Source: an uncultured Campylobacterales bacterium (GTDB lineage Bacteria > Campylobacterota > Campylobacteria > Campylobacterales > CACVAW01). From it: DNA of 36,639 bases. Made by a program: the position numbers and the translations under genes. The notes below the pieces were generated by a model, which saw only the letters and a program-made list of their open reading frames with translations, did not search any database and had not been told where the DNA came from. The stretch covers positions 1 through 36,639 of the forward strand of contig CACVAW010000020.1 in assembly GCA_902727925.1 (NCBI GenBank), in the 5' to 3' direction. Below, piece by piece: positions 36,417 through 36,639 of this stretch; position 1 is the stretch's first letter; each line of letters begins with the position of its first letter.

Positions 36417-36639
36417 ATGTTAACACTACTATTACTGTTAGCAGGAGGAGCGTTAGCATCAGGATTTTTTGGTAAATTCCTAAGTCCAGATGGGATGGGC
36501 AAAGTAGGTGTTGAACAAGAAGAGCCAGAAATAAATGAAGAAGAATTATTATACAACATGGGAGACCAAGCATCAGAGTCACAAAACGATGATGTCTTTG
36601 CTAATACAGAGGAACTAAGTGAAGAAGAAAAACAAGACT
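36417..36639 (+). CDS. N-terminus of an unknown membrane/acidic protein (3' partial), possible second giant polyvalent-type gene
   Basis: The frame is open to the window end: 74 codons and one base. ATG 36417 is preceded by AGAGGGGG, the strongest ribosome binding site in the window. A hydrophobic, glycine-rich N-terminus (MLTLLLLLAGGALASGFFGKF) is followed by a strongly acidic region rich in Glu, Asn and Gln. No family is recognised. Codon choice (TTA, CTA, ACA, GGA, ATA) resembles the first 1.5 kb of the left-edge giant gene rather than its chromosomal neighbours. It could be the start of a homologous gene. The first segment could be a signal peptide or a membrane anchor. Confidence 0.6.
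   Translation, partial: MLTLLLLLAGGALASGFFGKFLSPDGMGKVGVEQEEPEINEEELLYNMGDQASESQNDDVFANTEELSEEEKQD

Noticed and set aside
1-36639. Idea that the window is a circle whose two edges join into one gene
   Set aside because: Joining the last base directly to the first gives a TAA stop within four codons of the join (TAC AAG AAC TAA), so a direct seamless join does not work. Chromosomal genes such as dnaE also argue against a small replicon.

Overview
The window looks like a chromosomal contig from a Campylobacterota (epsilonproteobacterial) bacterium. Supporting signs are the low G+C content and frequent TTG starts; an HsrA/CosR-type orphan response regulator without a phospho-acceptor Asp; a type I glutamine synthetase with Phe where the adenylylated Tyr normally sits; an all-alpha dimeric dUTPase; an FqrB-like flavoprotein; and a FolK with the N-terminal extension I associate with this group. 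I cannot fix the family; an Arcobacteraceae-like genome is possible. No tRNA or rRNA gene and no CRISPR array was seen.

Left edge (1-5446): the 3' part of a giant modular gene, open from the first base. It encodes more than 1800 residues: a Q/K/E-rich stretch, a lysozyme/transglycosylase-like domain, a glycine-zipper hydrophobic segment, an unassigned basic domain, an ADP-ribosyltransferase-like domain and a C-terminal GNAT-like domain. A near-identical QQQQA(K/R) linker recurs between the modules. It resembles the 'polyvalent' proteins of phages and conjugative elements.

5626-8627: moxR, a DUF58 protein, a small membrane protein and a BatA-like VWA protein, tightly packed. 8703-11985: glnA (own promoter, two hairpins after it), accD, ribA and a DUF3817 membrane protein. 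12037-22602 (minus strand), in transcription order: hsrA, rpoZ, spoT, an M48 lipoprotein protease, dnaE, then a single-chain type IIG restriction-modification enzyme. This run joins redox/essential-gene regulation, the stringent response and replication.

22733-26275 (plus): dut, luxS, an FqrB-like reductase, tilS and acpS, mostly overlapping. 26441-29902 (minus): a TauE-like permease, a TlpA-like lipoprotein, ftsY and radA. 29982-33078 (plus): 5-formyl-THF cyclo-ligase, RNase Y and a cation diffusion facilitator. 33121-36205 (minus): grpE and dnaK, then folK. The usual hrcA is not found directly upstream of grpE.

Right edge (36417-36639): the start of another plus-strand gene, with its own promoter and strong ribosome binding site. 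It encodes a glycine-rich hydrophobic N-terminus followed by an acidic, E/Q-rich region. In codon style it resembles the left-edge giant gene. The contig may therefore lie between two copies of one mobile-element gene family, and this is the most interesting aspect of the window. No gene-free stretch exceeds 300 bases.
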